From G963666705 sp963666705 (GTDB lineage: Bacteria; Pseudomonadota; Alphaproteobacteria; CADEGL01), in NCBI GenBank assembly GCA_963666705.2, contig CAXXKO010000001.1:248001-312000 (forward strand): 64,000 bases of DNA, in the 5' to 3' direction. Below, piece by piece: positions 26,110 through 35,378 of this stretch. The notes beneath the pieces were generated by a model. The model ran no database searches. It saw only the letters and a list, made by a program, of their open reading frames with translations, and had not been told where the DNA came from. The translations under genes and the position numbers were made by a program. Position 1 is the first letter of the stretch. Every line of letters starts with the position of its first letter.

Positions 26110-26262
26110 CGGCAACTTTTCTCCGCGACCCTACCGGCGCGCGTGCCGGGCTCGCACGACCGTCCGTCCGAGTGTGACCGCCGTCATATGACGGGGATCA
26201 CTGCGTGCCTGGCGGCGAATCCCTAAAAGGGTGCGTCAGCCAACACCTGGGAGGGTCGGATC

Positions 26263-26394
26263 ATGAATACCGAGGAAACCGTATCCCACAAGCTGTTCCG
26301 GCATTCGGTCGACTGCCTGGCGTTCGTCGTCGGCCTCTTGCTCGCCCTGCCGTTCTTCGTGCTGCTGGCCGCACTCTTCATGGCCGGCTCGTAG
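26263..26394 (+). CDS. 43-residue single-pass membrane protein
   Basis: ATG 26263 follows a strong GGGAGGG at a spacing of six. The product begins MNTEETVSHKLFRHSVDCLA, then has one long hydrophobic segment (FVVGLLLALPFFVLLAALFM) and ends AGS. The ribosome site and clean transmembrane segment argue for a real small protein. No function can be assigned. Confidence 0.55.
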   Translation: MNTEETVSHKLFRHSVDCLAFVVGLLLALPFFVLLAALFMAGS

Positions 26395-26511
26395 GCGCGC
26401 CGCCGGGGGGCGGCTCGGGGCCCGTTGCGGTGTCCGCTCGCAGTGCAACGACGAACGGAGCTCAATTGGGTACATGGCCGGAATAGTCCGGCGGTCAGCC
26501 GGCATCGCCAC

Positions 26512-27901
26512 CTACCCCTCCCCCATCCCGTCGGCCATCGCCCGCGCCCTTCGCTCCGCCGCCTCGGGCAGGGAGTGCCGCCGTGCGTACGTCGCGCGGG
26601 GGCGGGTGGCGTCGACGATCATCTTGGCGGTGCGCCCGGCGTCGTTCGAGGGGTCGAGGATGGCGCCCATGGCATTGCGGATCACGTCCACGTCCGCGTC
26701 CGCCTGCATGCGCGTCGCCATGGCCCACAGCACGTCCGAATCGTCGCGCACGTCCACGTCGTCATCGACCACCACCACGAGCTTGAGGCTCAGATCCTCG
26801 CCCAGCGCGGCAAGGGCGATGTTGCGCGCCTGGCCCGGGGCCGCGTCGCGCACCGAGACGTAGGCATGGAGGCGGCAGGCGCCCGACTTGGGGTAGGCCA
26901 CCGCGGCCACGTTGGGGTTGGATGCGCGCAAGCTGGCGAGCTGGCGCGCCTCGTGCGGCACGGCGAGGAGCAGGGTATGCTCGGCCGAGATGCCGCCGAC
27001 GATGTTGTGATAGACCGCGCCCTCGCGACGCAGGATGGCGCTCACCTCGAAGCGGTGGTGGGTGGAGCGCTCGGACGCGTAGCCCGTGAACTCGCCGAAC
27101 GGCCCTTCGGGCTCCTCCTCCCCCAGCACCAGGTGCCCCTCCAGCACGATCTCGGCCTCGGCCGGCACCTCGACCGGCACGGTACGCCCCTCGACCAGCG
27201 CCAGGGGCCGGCCCATGAAGCTGCCGGCGATGGCGAACTCGTCCGCCTCGAACCCCCTTCCAGATACCCGCGCCGAAGGTGACGAGCGGATGGCAGCCGA
27301 TCACCACGCTCGCCGGCATCCGGCCCAACCCCATGGCCTCGGCCTCGCGGGCGTAATGCCACAGGTGGCGGCGGCTGTGGAGGCTGGTGCCGAGGCGGTT
27401 TGGGCCGTTCACCAGCATGCGGTGGAAGGAAGCGTTGCGCACCCCGGTCCTGGGATGCTTGGCGACCACGATGCCGCTCGTGATATAGGCGCCGCCGTCC
27501 TCCTGGAAATGCCGGGGGATGGGGAGCGTGGCGAGGTCCACCGCCGACCCTTGGGTGACGGAATCGAGAATGGGGCCGCCCGCGCGCACCACGGGCGCGA
27601 TCGGCTCGGCATCCAGTCCGCTCCACACTTCGATCAAGCGGTCCTCCTCGACGCCGAGGGCGAAGGCGAAGGCGAAGGCGCGCCGGCTGGCGAAGAGGTT
27701 CTGTACCACCGTCATGTCCGTGCCCCGCACGGCGTCGAACAAGATGACGGGGGTCCGCCCCCGGCGCTCGAGCTCGAAGGAGAGCGCCGTCAGCTCGTAG
27801 TCGCGATCCACCGGCTCGCGCACCCGCAGGACATCCTCGAGGTGGGCGCGTTCGAGCGCCGCCAGATAGGCACCCAGTGAAAACGCGGCGTCTTCGCTCA
27901 T
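26512..27901 (-). pseudogene. UbiD-family decarboxylase, frameshifted
   Basis: The N-terminal part (from ATG 27901 after GGGAGGGAG) runs through RTPVILFDAVRGTDMTVVQNLFASR and NASFHRMLVNGPNRLG to GAGIWKG. The rest is in another frame and contains EADEFAIAGSFMGRPLALVEG, EFTGYASERSTHHRFEVSAILRR and an E/D-rich VVVDDDVDVRDDSDVLWAMATR, a UbiD prenyl-FMN decarboxylase signature. One surplus C at 27253-27257 (a five-base run) explains the break. Removing it yields about 462 residues, the usual length. Without correction the enzyme would be truncated near residue 216. Confidence 0.85.
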
Positions 27902-28027
27902 CACCACTCCCTCCCGTTATACCGATCGGCCATAAGGGAGACCGATCGTATATTCCCTCAAACGCCGGGCGGCAGCGTCCGCGGCCTTGGCTTACCTCGC
28001 ATAAGCTCGGGCGCGCGGTCGCGCTTG

Positions 28028-28062
28028 CCAGGCGGTGATGAGTCAAGCTCATCGCCGCCTGG
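28028..28062 (-). terminator. Strong hairpin downstream of the dehydrogenase gene
   Basis: CCAGGCGGTGATGAG, loop TCAAG, and CTCATCGCCGCCTGG give a 15-bp stem with one G-T pair, 19 bases after the stop of the minus-strand gene that ends at 28081. No clear T-run follows. Confidence 0.55.
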
Positions 28063-28080
28063 TAATACCCGCCCGCCCGG

Positions 28081-30522
28081 TCAACCCCGCACCCGCGCGC
28101 CCTCGGGATCGTAGAACGAGCGGAGGGAGGCGTCGGCGGGGTAGCGCGCGCACGCGATCTCGATCTCGAAATTACCGTTCCCAACCAAGTCCCCGGTCAC
28201 CCCGTCCCGGTGATGGACATAACCCATACCGACCGCCGCGCCCAGCGTATGGCCGTAGGCGCCAGAGCTGATATAGCCGACGATGTGGCCGTCGAGCCGG
28301 ATCAGCTCGTCCTTGAAGAGGATCGGCCCGGGGTCGCGGAGCTTGAACAGCATCATGCGCTTCTCCAGCACCCGGCCGTGCCGCGCCTCCATGGCCGCCC
28401 GGCCGATGAAATCGCCCGCCTTGCCGAGCTTGACGACGAAGCCGAGCCCGGCCTCGTACGGCGTGTCGTCGGGCGTGAGGTCGAGCCCGAATTCCCGGAA
28501 CCCGCGCTCCGAGCGCAGGTGCTCGAGGGCATGGTAGCCCACGAGCGCGAGGTCGAACGCCTCTCCGGCCGCGACGATCCGGTCGAAGACGTCCTGCGCG
28601 CATTCGCTGGGGATATAGAGCTCCCAGCCGAGCTCGCCCACGAAGCTGAGGCGGTTGGCGAGGACGCGGGCGTAGCCGAGATCGACCTCGCGCGAGGCGC
28701 CGAAGGGGAAGGCTTCGTTCGACATGTCCGCGTCGGTCAAGCTGGATAGAAGGGTCCGCGAATTCGGCCCCTGGACCGAGAGCACCGCATAGGCCGAGGT
28801 CACATCGGTGAGCGTCACATGCTCGTCGGCGGCGAAGTGGCGCTCGATCCAGGCCCGGTCGCGGGGCTGGAAGGCGGCCGAGGAGACGATCAGGTAGCGG
28901 TCCCCGGCCAAGCGGTTGACGGTCACGTCCACCTCGATGCCGCCGCGCTCGTTCAGCATGTGGGTATAGACGATGCGCCCCGGTGCGGTATCCATGTCGC
29001 CCGCGCACAGGCGCTGCAGCGCCCGGCATGCATCGCGCCCCTGTACCAGGTGCTTGCCGAAGGAGCTTTGCTCGAGCATGCCGACATTGGTGCGCACGGC
29101 CGCGCACTCGGCCGCCACGTGGTGGAACCAGTTGGGCCGGTGATGGTCATAGCGGTTGACGGGCTCGGTGCCGGGGGGCGCGAACCAGTTCGCCCGCTCC
29201 CAGCCGAGCGCCTCGCCGAAGCAGGCTCCGCGCGCGGCGAGGCGGTCGTGCAGCGGGCTCTTGCGCACCGGCCGGCCGGCCGCCCGGTCCTTGTAGGGCC
29301 AGGGCATGGCGTAGATCTCGCCGAGGGATTCGCCCGCGCATTCGCCCAGGTAGCGCTTGTTGACCTGGAAGGGGTGGAAGCGCGCCACGTCCACGTCCGA
29401 GAGGTCGCTTCCGGCCTCGCCCTCGACGATCCATTCGGCGAGCGCCCGGCCCGCCCCCGCACCCATCTCCACCCCCTCGGAGTTGAAGCCGGCGGCGATA
29501 TAGAGGCGCGGATATCCCGGCGCCTCACCGAGGGCGAAATGCTGGTCAGGCGTGAAGCTCTCGGGCCCGTTCATGAACTTGGCGATGCCGGCCTTGGCGA
29601 GGCCCGGCAGAATCTCCATCGCCTTGGTGTAAGGCAGCTCGAAATGGTCCCAGTCTTCGGGCAGCTCGATGAAGCGCTGCTCGGCCGGCAGGCGATCCAT
29701 GGGCAGGGGCTTGCCCTGGGGCTCGAAGGCCCCGACCAGCAGCTTGCCGGCATCCTCCTTGATGTAGACATGGCCGTCCGTGTCGCGCAGGACCGGCAGG
29801 CCGGGGGTGGCGAAGTCGAGCGCCTCGGTCACCACGTAGAAATGCTCGCACGCATGCAGCGGCACGGGGATGCCGAGGGGGGCCGCCAGGTCCCGCGTCC
29901 AGAGGCCCGTGGCGAGCACCAGCTTCTCGCACTCGGTGCTCCCGTGCGGTGTCTCGACGCGGTAGGCGCCCGAGGCGAGGCGCGCGATCCCGCTCACCGG
30001 CGATTCCTCGAAGATGCGGGCGCCACGCTGGCGCGCACCCGCGGCCAGGGACATGGTGGTGTCCACTGGGTTCGTCTGGCCGTCGCCGGGGATCGTGATC
30101 GCTCCGGCGACGAGGTCCTCGTCGATCGCCGGATAGATGGCCTTCGCTTCCTTGGCCCCGATGATATGGGCCTCGATTTCGAAGCTCTTGGCGATGGTGG
30201 CGTAGCGCTGGAGATCGAACAAGCGCTCCTTGGTGTGCGCCACGCCCAAGGTCCCGTTCTGCTTGAAGCCCGTGGCCTGTCCCGTCTCGGCCTCGAGGCT
30301 CGCATAGAGCTCGACATTGTAGCGTGCCATCGCCGTCATGCTGTGGCTCAGGCGGAGCTGCATGATGAGGCCGGCGGCGTGCCAGGTGGTGCCGCTCGTC
30401 AGGACCCCGCGCTCGAACAGCGCCACGTCCTTCGCGCCGAGCTTGGTCAGATGGTAGGCGATACTGCACCCCACGACCCCGCCGCCCACGATCGCGATCT
30501 CCACATGCCTGGGCGCCGCCAT
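28081..30522 (-). CDS. Dimethylglycine/sarcosine dehydrogenase-type flavoprotein
   Basis: The 813-residue protein joins an FAD oxidoreductase (GGGVVG at 13-18; H48 in GTTWHAAGL, the histidine that carries covalent FAD in the dimethylglycine dehydrogenase family) to a folate-binding GcvT-like half with LSVQGPNSRTLL and SFVGELGWELYIPSE. It probably demethylates N-methylglycines, giving methylene-tetrahydrofolate. AAAGGAGG directly abuts a first ATG (30528), so the second ATG at 30522, six bases on, is the better start. The gene fits the sox and Rieske genes 6 kb away functionally. Confidence 0.87.
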   Translation of the reverse strand: MAAPRHVEIAIVGGGVVGCSIAYHLTKLGAKDVALFERGVLTSGTTWHAAGLIMQLRLSHSMTAMARYNVELYASLEAETGQATGFKQNGTLGVAHTKERLFDLQRYATIAKSFEIEAHIIGAKEAKAIYPAIDEDLVAGAITIPGDGQTNPVDTTMSLAAGARQRGARIFEESPVSGIARLASGAYRVETPHGSTECEKLVLATGLWTRDLAAPLGIPVPLHACEHFYVVTEALDFATPGLPVLRDTDGHVYIKEDAGKLLVGAFEPQGKPLPMDRLPAEQRFIELPEDWDHFELPYTKAMEILPGLAKAGIAKFMNGPESFTPDQHFALGEAPGYPRLYIAAGFNSEGVEMGAGAGRALAEWIVEGEAGSDLSDVDVARFHPFQVNKRYLGECAGESLGEIYAMPWPYKDRAAGRPVRKSPLHDRLAARGACFGEALGWERANWFAPPGTEPVNRYDHHRPNWFHHVAAECAAVRTNVGMLEQSSFGKHLVQGRDACRALQRLCAGDMDTAPGRIVYTHMLNERGGIEVDVTVNRLAGDRYLIVSSAAFQPRDRAWIERHFAADEHVTLTDVTSAYAVLSVQGPNSRTLLSSLTDADMSNEAFPFGASREVDLGYARVLANRLSFVGELGWELYIPSECAQDVFDRIVAAGEAFDLALVGYHALEHLRSERGFREFGLDLTPDDTPYEAGLGFVVKLGKAGDFIGRAAMEARHGRVLEKRMMLFKLRDPGPILFKDELIRLDGHIVGYISSGAYGHTLGAAVGMGYVHHRDGVTGDLVGNGNFEIEIACARYPADASLRSFYDPEGARVRG

Positions 30523-30539
30523 TGGCATCCTCCTTTGCG

Positions 30540-30744
30540 CTAGTGGTTCGAATCTGACGCTTGGAACCCTCTCCACCGTATCGTCCCTTGGGGGAAGACG
30601 GTGGCGCGCGGGGCGCGCCGGGTGAGGGCGTGGCCGCCAGCAGGCGGCGGAAAGACTCTTTGTGGCGCGCGGACGCGCACCCCCTCACCCCGGCCCTCTC
30701 CCCGGTGGGAAAGGGGGATTCGTTTGTCGCGTTCAATCCACTAG
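30540..30744. repeat. CTAG-bounded palindromic repeat, long copy
   Basis: It starts CTAGTGGTTCGAATCTGACG and ends CCACTAG, about 205 bases, with inner arms GGAACCCTCTCC and GGGGAGAGGG-like runs and a central GC-rich insert (GGCGCGCGGGGCGCGCC). It lies upstream of the dehydrogenase start and next to the 3' end of the group II intron. Confidence 0.65.
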
Positions 30745-30809
30745 TCTCCGGGCTCCCACGCTCGTAGCAATCGGGTAGGAGGGGGGCCTCGCGGCGCCCC
30801 TCCTCCCAC

Positions 30810-30843
30810 ACCACCGGGCATACGTTCTACGTACCACGGCGGT
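30810..30843 (-). ncRNA. Group II intron domain V
   Basis: A 34-nt hairpin on the minus strand: ACCGCCG pairs with CGGTGGT, with an inner stem TACGT/ACGTA and a small loop. It has the length and layout of domain V. The maturase stop codon lies within it. Confidence 0.65.
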
Positions 30844-32311
30844 TTCCGTCAGTCTGTAACGCAAGGTACCTGTCGGCGACGGGCACGAGGCCCTGCCGGA
30901 CGAACCAGGCGAGGGTCATGGCCTCGGTTGCTTGGTAGCTGAGGGCCATGCGCCACCAGCCCTTGCCGGTCAGCGCCAGTATCCACGCCCGCCATTCCGG
31001 CACGCCGAGCCCTTGCAGGAAGTCGGCGATGGCCTTCGTGCGTTTGCACTGCTTGAGCCGCACGCAGCGCAGCTTTCGACGAATCCATTCGTCGAGGCGT
31101 TGCAGGTGCCTCTTGCAGTGGGCGTGGCGGAAGTAGCCCACCCAACCGGCCAGGAAGGCATTGACCTCCGCGATCATGCGCGCAAGCGAGATACCCCGGT
31201 TGCGCTTGGTGATCCGACGCAGGCGTTGCCTCACGCGGTCCAGGCTCTTGGGCGCGATGCCCAAGCGCCCGTCCCACAACAGCCGGTGGCCGAGGAATGA
31301 GCGCTCCCCGACCGGGGCGACGGCGCTTTTCTCCCGGTTGACCTCGAGATGCAACCTGCTGCGGAGGAATTCGGCGACCTTGGCCATGACCCGCTCTCCC
31401 GCCGCTCTCGACCGCACATAGATGTTGCAGTCGTCGGCGTAGCGGCAGAAGCGGTGGCCTCGCGCCTCCAGCATCTTGTCGAGGTCGTCCAGGAGCAGGT
31501 TGGCGAGCAGCGGCGAGAGCGGGCCACCCTGGGGCGTGCCCTCGTATCGCCGCGTGCAGACGCCCTCTCGCATCATCCCCGCTTCCAGGAAGCGGCGGAC
31601 GAGCCTCAAGAGGCGCCTGTCGCCGATGTGCCGCGCCAAACGGGCCATGAGGATGTCGTGGTTGATCCGGTCGAAGAACTTCTCCAGATCGAGGTCGACC
31701 ACGATCCCGTAACCCGCGGCAACGTGCTTCCCCGCCTGGGCCAGAGCGCCGTGGGCGCTCCGCCCCGGGCGGAAGCCGAAGCTCGACGCCGAGAACGCCG
31801 GGTCGAGGATCGGCTGCAGGACACCCAGCATGGCCTGCTGGACCAGGCGATCGACCACCGTCGGGATGCCCAATTGCCGCACCCCGCCGCCCGGCTTGGG
31901 GATCTCCACCCCCTTGACCGGTCGTGGCCGATAGCCGCCTCGCACCAGTTGCGCCACCAGCATGTCCTTGTGATCGGCGAGCCAGGGCCCAAGGTCGTTG
32001 ACGGTCATCCCGTCCACTCCCGGCGCCCCCTTGTTCGCCTTCACACGCTTGTAGGCATGGCTCAGGTTGGCCGCGCTCGCCACCCGTTCCATCAGGTCTT
32101 GCGTCAAGGCTCGTTGCTGGCCCAACACCGCGAGCGCTTGTGGCTCCGCGAACGCCCCAGCGCCGGTTCCGCCGTCGCCAGGCGCGCCGTGGCGCAGGGC
32201 CTTCAGCAGCGCCTCGTCGAAGAGGTCAAGCTGATAAGCCCTGCCTTGCTGCCGCTCCACGCTCATCGAGTTGGACCAGACTGCTCCTTGCTTCCGGATT
32301 CGGCCCTTCAT
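30827..32311 (-). CDS. ltrA: Group II intron reverse transcriptase/maturase
   Basis: The 494-residue protein has reverse-transcriptase blocks in order: KGAPGVDGMTV, RPRPVKGVEIPKPGGGVRQLGIPTV, FGFRPGRSAHGAL, VVDLDLEKFFD, GTPQGGPLSPLLANLLLDDLD and the catalytic YADD in RFCRYADDCNIYV. A maturase (X) domain with FLAGWVGYFRHAH follows. No HNH endonuclease domain is seen at the C-terminus. It acts with the intron RNA in splicing and retrohoming. The start could be ATG 32311 or the later MSVERQQGR; I keep the longer form. Confidence 0.92.
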   Translation of the reverse strand: MKGRIRKQGAVWSNSMSVERQQGRAYQLDLFDEALLKALRHGAPGDGGTGAGAFAEPQALAVLGQQRALTQDLMERVASAANLSHAYKRVKANKGAPGVDGMTVNDLGPWLADHKDMLVAQLVRGGYRPRPVKGVEIPKPGGGVRQLGIPTVVDRLVQQAMLGVLQPILDPAFSASSFGFRPGRSAHGALAQAGKHVAAGYGIVVDLDLEKFFDRINHDILMARLARHIGDRRLLRLVRRFLEAGMMREGVCTRRYEGTPQGGPLSPLLANLLLDDLDKMLEARGHRFCRYADDCNIYVRSRAAGERVMAKVAEFLRSRLHLEVNREKSAVAPVGERSFLGHRLLWDGRLGIAPKSLDRVRQRLRRITKRNRGISLARMIAEVNAFLAGWVGYFRHAHCKRHLQRLDEWIRRKLRCVRLKQCKRTKAIADFLQGLGVPEWRAWILALTGKGWWRMALSYQATEAMTLAWFVRQGLVPVADRYLALQTDGNRRGT

Positions 32312-32730
32312 CCGCCTACCTGGCCGACTACTACGGCCTCTGCTGACTTCTCCACCCCCATCGCTTCCCGTCGCCGGGGCGCTACTCGGTTCGCCCGAGA
32401 GGGGCGGAGATCTCCCTGGGTAAGACCCTGATCTTTCCTCCGGTCGCGGCCGGATTTACCAATGCGATGTCCGAACGACTATCGGGTCGCGCCACCCATA
32501 GCTGGCTTACCCCATCGCACCGGCCTTCTATCCGGTTCCTGTTCGTCCGCTCCGGATTTCGCCTCGGGCTTCCTCCCCACCCCGCCTCGCGGCGACGCAG
32601 TTGCCTCCAGCTTACGATTCCGGTCGTCACGGCTCGTAGAGGACTTCCACCTCCTAGATCAACGCCATGCCAGGCACACTAATGGATGCCCCTGCCGGGC
32701 GGCGGGGCGGCACTTCGCGCCCCGACGCAA

Positions 32731-32755
32731 GAAGGCCCGCGCGAGGCGGGCCTTC
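32731..32755 (-). terminator. Hairpin after cspA
   Basis: GAAGGCCCGC, loop GCGAG, GCGGGCCTTC form a 10-bp perfect stem 26 bases past the cspA stop. The following minus-strand bases have only a weak T-run. The group II intron begins 52 bases further on. Confidence 0.65.
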
Positions 32756-32780
32756 GAGGCTTATATGGCGGGCCGGCGCG

Positions 32781-32990
32781 TCAGTTGACGAGCGAGAGGT
32801 TCTCGGCCGAAGACTTCCCGTTCCTTCCCTCCTGCAACTCGTACTCGACCTTTTGGCCTTCGTTGAGACTCCCTATCCCCGCCTGCTCGACGGCGGAGAT
32901 ATGGACGAATGCGTCCTTCGAGCCGTCGTCGGGCGTAATGAATCCGTATCCCTTGGCGGCGTTGAACCACTTCACGGTTCCTATTGTCAT
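32781..32990 (-). CDS. cspA: Cold-shock domain RNA chaperone
   Basis: The 69-residue single-domain protein has both RNA-binding motifs, KGYGFI (RNP1) and AFVHI (RNP2), in GTVKWFNAAKGYGFITPDDG and KDAFVHISAVEQAG. It melts RNA secondary structure as an RNA chaperone. ATG 32990 with GGGA upstream fits the family start (MTIGTVKWF); a longer frame adds six residues. Confidence 0.93.
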   Translation of the reverse strand: MTIGTVKWFNAAKGYGFITPDDGSKDAFVHISAVEQAGIGSLNEGQKVEYELQEGRNGKSSAENLSLVN

Positions 32991-33312
32991 CGTGTCGTTC
33001 CCGGTCACTTGTTGCGATCACCAGCGCGCATCCGCGCCGACGGGTCTCAGCTCATCGTCATCCGGGGAGTAGCGGCTGGGCCAACGCGACGAAGCGGTAC
33101 ACGCCAGATTCTCCGAGCGCTGATCGTTTTCATATAACGCAATATGGGCTATTCCACAATGGACAAGCCCGGTATCGGCCCGATCCCCCGAGGGCAAACG
33201 GGGGAAGGGGCCGCGGCCGGTTGTCAGCCAACCACGCAGGGGCTATGACTGGCGCCCCTCGCCTCGCCCCACGCCGCCGGGCGAGGCGGGTGCGGCCTTC
33301 GGCGGAGCGATC
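32991..33312. other. 322-base intergenic region between divergent genes
   Basis: No gene is seen. It must hold the promoter and leader of cspA on the minus strand and the promoter of the membrane-protein pair on the plus strand. The part around 33125-33165 is locally AT-rich (ATATAACGCAATATGG), a plausible promoter area. Confidence 0.4.
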
Positions 33313-33822
33313 ATGTTCAGACGCACTCCAGGCACGGGCTTCTTCGCCGCCATGCATCGGCGCGAGCTGGCGGTGGTCTTCTGGCTATGGCCCCAAATCG
33401 ACGACCGGGAGCGGGCCGGGAAGGCCCTCGGCTATGCCCGGCGCGGGGCGATCGTGGCCACCGTCCTCGTCCTCGTGCCAGTGTTCTTCCCCGAGGGCTT
33501 CGACCAGGAAGAGGGCTGGTTCCTCTCCTTCGACCTCGCGGCGCTGCTGGACGCGGTCCTCCTCGTCCAACTGGCCCTCTACGTCTATGTCTATGTCGAG
33601 GGGTACAAGCGGTGGGAGGCCATCACAGGCGGGCTGGCACTGTTCGTCCTCGCCTACCTCGTACTGCCCATGATCGAGGACGAGCAGAGCTGGTTCGCCA
33701 TATTCCTCGGCCTCTACGCCGTGCGCTGTTTCGCCATCGGCCTCAAGAGCCGGCGGCTGCTCGACCGGCTCGACGCCGGCGGCGGGCCCCAGGACGGCGC
33801 GGCGGCCCCGGGCGAGGAATGA
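33313..33822 (+). CDS. Membrane protein of unknown function
   Basis: The 169-residue protein starts MFRRTPGTGFFAAMHRRELAV. It has about four hydrophobic segments, among them AIVATVLVLVPVFF, AALLDAVLLVQLALYVYVYV, GGLALFVLAYLVLPMI and FAIFLGLYAVRCFAIG, and a charged tail. I do not recognise the family. It overlaps the next small gene by four bases, so the two form a unit ahead of trmFO. Confidence 0.6.
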   Translation: MFRRTPGTGFFAAMHRRELAVVFWLWPQIDDRERAGKALGYARRGAIVATVLVLVPVFFPEGFDQEEGWFLSFDLAALLDAVLLVQLALYVYVYVEGYKRWEAITGGLALFVLAYLVLPMIEDEQSWFAIFLGLYAVRCFAIGLKSRRLLDRLDAGGGPQDGAAAPGEE

Positions 33823-33986
33823 GCCGCCGCCCCCACCCCGACATCGCGCGGGTGCTCCGCCGGGCGGCGATAGGTTGCGTGCCCCTCGCCCTCGCAAGCG
33901 GCGCCGTGGCCGCCCTCGCGCCCGATCTGGTCCCGTCGGCGCGAAGGCGGGTCGAGGCGTGGAAGGCGGGGAGGCCGGCGTACTGA
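33819..33986 (+). CDS. 55-residue hypothetical protein coupled to the upstream membrane gene
   Basis: ATG 33819 overlaps the preceding stop as ATGA. The product is MSRRPHPDIARVLRRAAIGC followed by a short hydrophobic stretch (VPLALASGAVAALAP) and a basic end. It could be a small membrane-associated protein. No family is recognised. It ends 27 bases before trmFO. Confidence 0.45.
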   Translation: MSRRPHPDIARVLRRAAIGCVPLALASGAVAALAPDLVPSARRRVEAWKAGRPAY

Positions 33987-34013
33987 TGCCGGAGACGGAG
34001 TGGAGTCGCGCGG

Positions 34014-35369
34014 ATGAAACTTGAGCCAGTCCATATAATCGGCGGCGGCCTCGCCGGGTGCGAGGCGGCGTGGCAGCTCGCGCGCGCGGGCGTGCCGGCG
34101 GTCGTGCACGAGATGCGGCCCGGCCGGCGCAGCGACGCGCATGAGACGGACGGCCTCGCCGAGCTGGTGTGCTCGAACTCCTTCCGCTCCGACGACGCCG
34201 AGCACAACGCCGTCGGCCTGCTCCATGCCGAGATGCGGCGCCTGGGCTCCCTCGTCATGGGCGCGGCCGACCGCAACCGGGTGCCGGCGGGCAGCGCCCT
34301 CGCCGTCGACCGGGCTGGGTTCTCTGGCGCCATCGAGGCGGCGCTCGTGGCCGAGCCGCTGGTCGAGGTCCGGCGGGCCGAGGTCGCGGGGTTGCCGCCC
34401 GGCGACTGGGATTCGGCCATCGTCGCCACGGGGCCCCTCACCTCCCCGGCCCTCGCCGAGGCCATCCGCGCCCTTACGGGCGCTGAATCCCTGGCCTTCT
34501 TCGACGCCATCGCCCCCATCGTCCACCGCGACTCGATCGACTTCGAGGTCGCCTGGCTCCAGTCCCGCTACGACAAGGGCGACGGGGCCGACTACATCAA
34601 CTGCCCCCTCGACGCCGCCGGTTACGAGGCCTTCATCGACGGCCTCCTCGCCGGCGAGCAGGCCGAGCTCCGGGAGTGGGAGAAAAAGACACCCTATTTC
34701 GAGGGCTGCCTGCCCATCGAGGTCATGGCCGCGCGCGGCCGCGAGACGCTCCGCTTCGGGCCCATGAAGCCCGTCGGCCTCACCGATCCCCGCACCGGCC
34801 GGCGGTCCCATGCGGTGGTCCAGCTGCGCCAGGACAACGCGCTCGGCACCCTCTACAACATGGTCGGCTTCCAGACCAAGCTGAAGCATGGCGCGCAGGC
34901 CGAGCTGTTCCGCACCATCCCGGGGCTGGAGGGTGCGCGCTTCGCCCGCCTGGGCGGCATCCACCGCAACACCTTCATCGACAGCCCGCGCCTGCTGGAC
35001 GGCCTCCTGCGCCTCGAGGCTCGGCCTACCTTGCGCTTCGCGGGGCAGATCACCGGCGTCGAAGGCTATGTCGAGAGTGCTGCCATGGGCCTCCTCGCCG
35101 GACGCTTTGCCGCCGCCGAGCGGCTCGGCTATCCGCCCGCCCCCCCGCCGGCCACGACGGCGCTTGGCGCCCTCCTCGGACACATTACCGGCGGGCACTT
35201 GCCGGACGCCACGGCGGCTGTCAGGTTTCAACCCATGAACGCGAACTTCGGCCTCTTCCCACCTCTCGCCGGGCGCCTCAAGGGGCGCGAGCGCCGCCGC
35301 GCCATGTCCATCCGCGCCCTCACCGACCTCGATGCCTGGCTGGCCGGGGGCCTCGAGGCCGCGGAATAG
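34014..35369 (+). CDS. trmFO: Folate-dependent tRNA uracil-54 C5-methyltransferase TrmFO
   Basis: The 451-residue flavoprotein makes m5U54 in tRNA using methylene-tetrahydrofolate. It opens with VHIIGGGLAGCEAAWQLARAG (FAD site) and contains the diagnostic CSNSFRSDD block, the cysteine of YINCPLD and LRFGPMKPVGL, plus QPMNANFGLFP near the end. Length is normal and the frame intact. It starts 27 bases after a coupled pair of small genes. Confidence 0.96.
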   Translation: MKLEPVHIIGGGLAGCEAAWQLARAGVPAVVHEMRPGRRSDAHETDGLAELVCSNSFRSDDAEHNAVGLLHAEMRRLGSLVMGAADRNRVPAGSALAVDRAGFSGAIEAALVAEPLVEVRRAEVAGLPPGDWDSAIVATGPLTSPALAEAIRALTGAESLAFFDAIAPIVHRDSIDFEVAWLQSRYDKGDGADYINCPLDAAGYEAFIDGLLAGEQAELREWEKKTPYFEGCLPIEVMAARGRETLRFGPMKPVGLTDPRTGRRSHAVVQLRQDNALGTLYNMVGFQTKLKHGAQAELFRTIPGLEGARFARLGGIHRNTFIDSPRLLDGLLRLEARPTLRFAGQITGVEGYVESAAMGLLAGRFAAAERLGYPPAPPPATTALGALLGHITGGHLPDATAAVRFQPMNANFGLFPPLAGRLKGRERRRAMSIRALTDLDAWLAGGLEAAE

Positions 35370-35378
35370 GAGCGCACC

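Larger units (their letters stand above)
30770..32679 (-). mobile_element. Group II intron with its own reverse transcriptase
   Basis: On the minus strand the 5' end reads GTGTGCCTGGCATGG, a typical group II start, and the 3' end reads CTACCCGAT after a domain V/VI region. The intron spans about 1.9 kb and encodes the maturase between them. The 5' exon is ...GCATCCATTA. It sits downstream of the cspA terminator hairpin, a location known for terminator-seeking group IIC introns, but class membership is not proved here. Confidence 0.8.
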
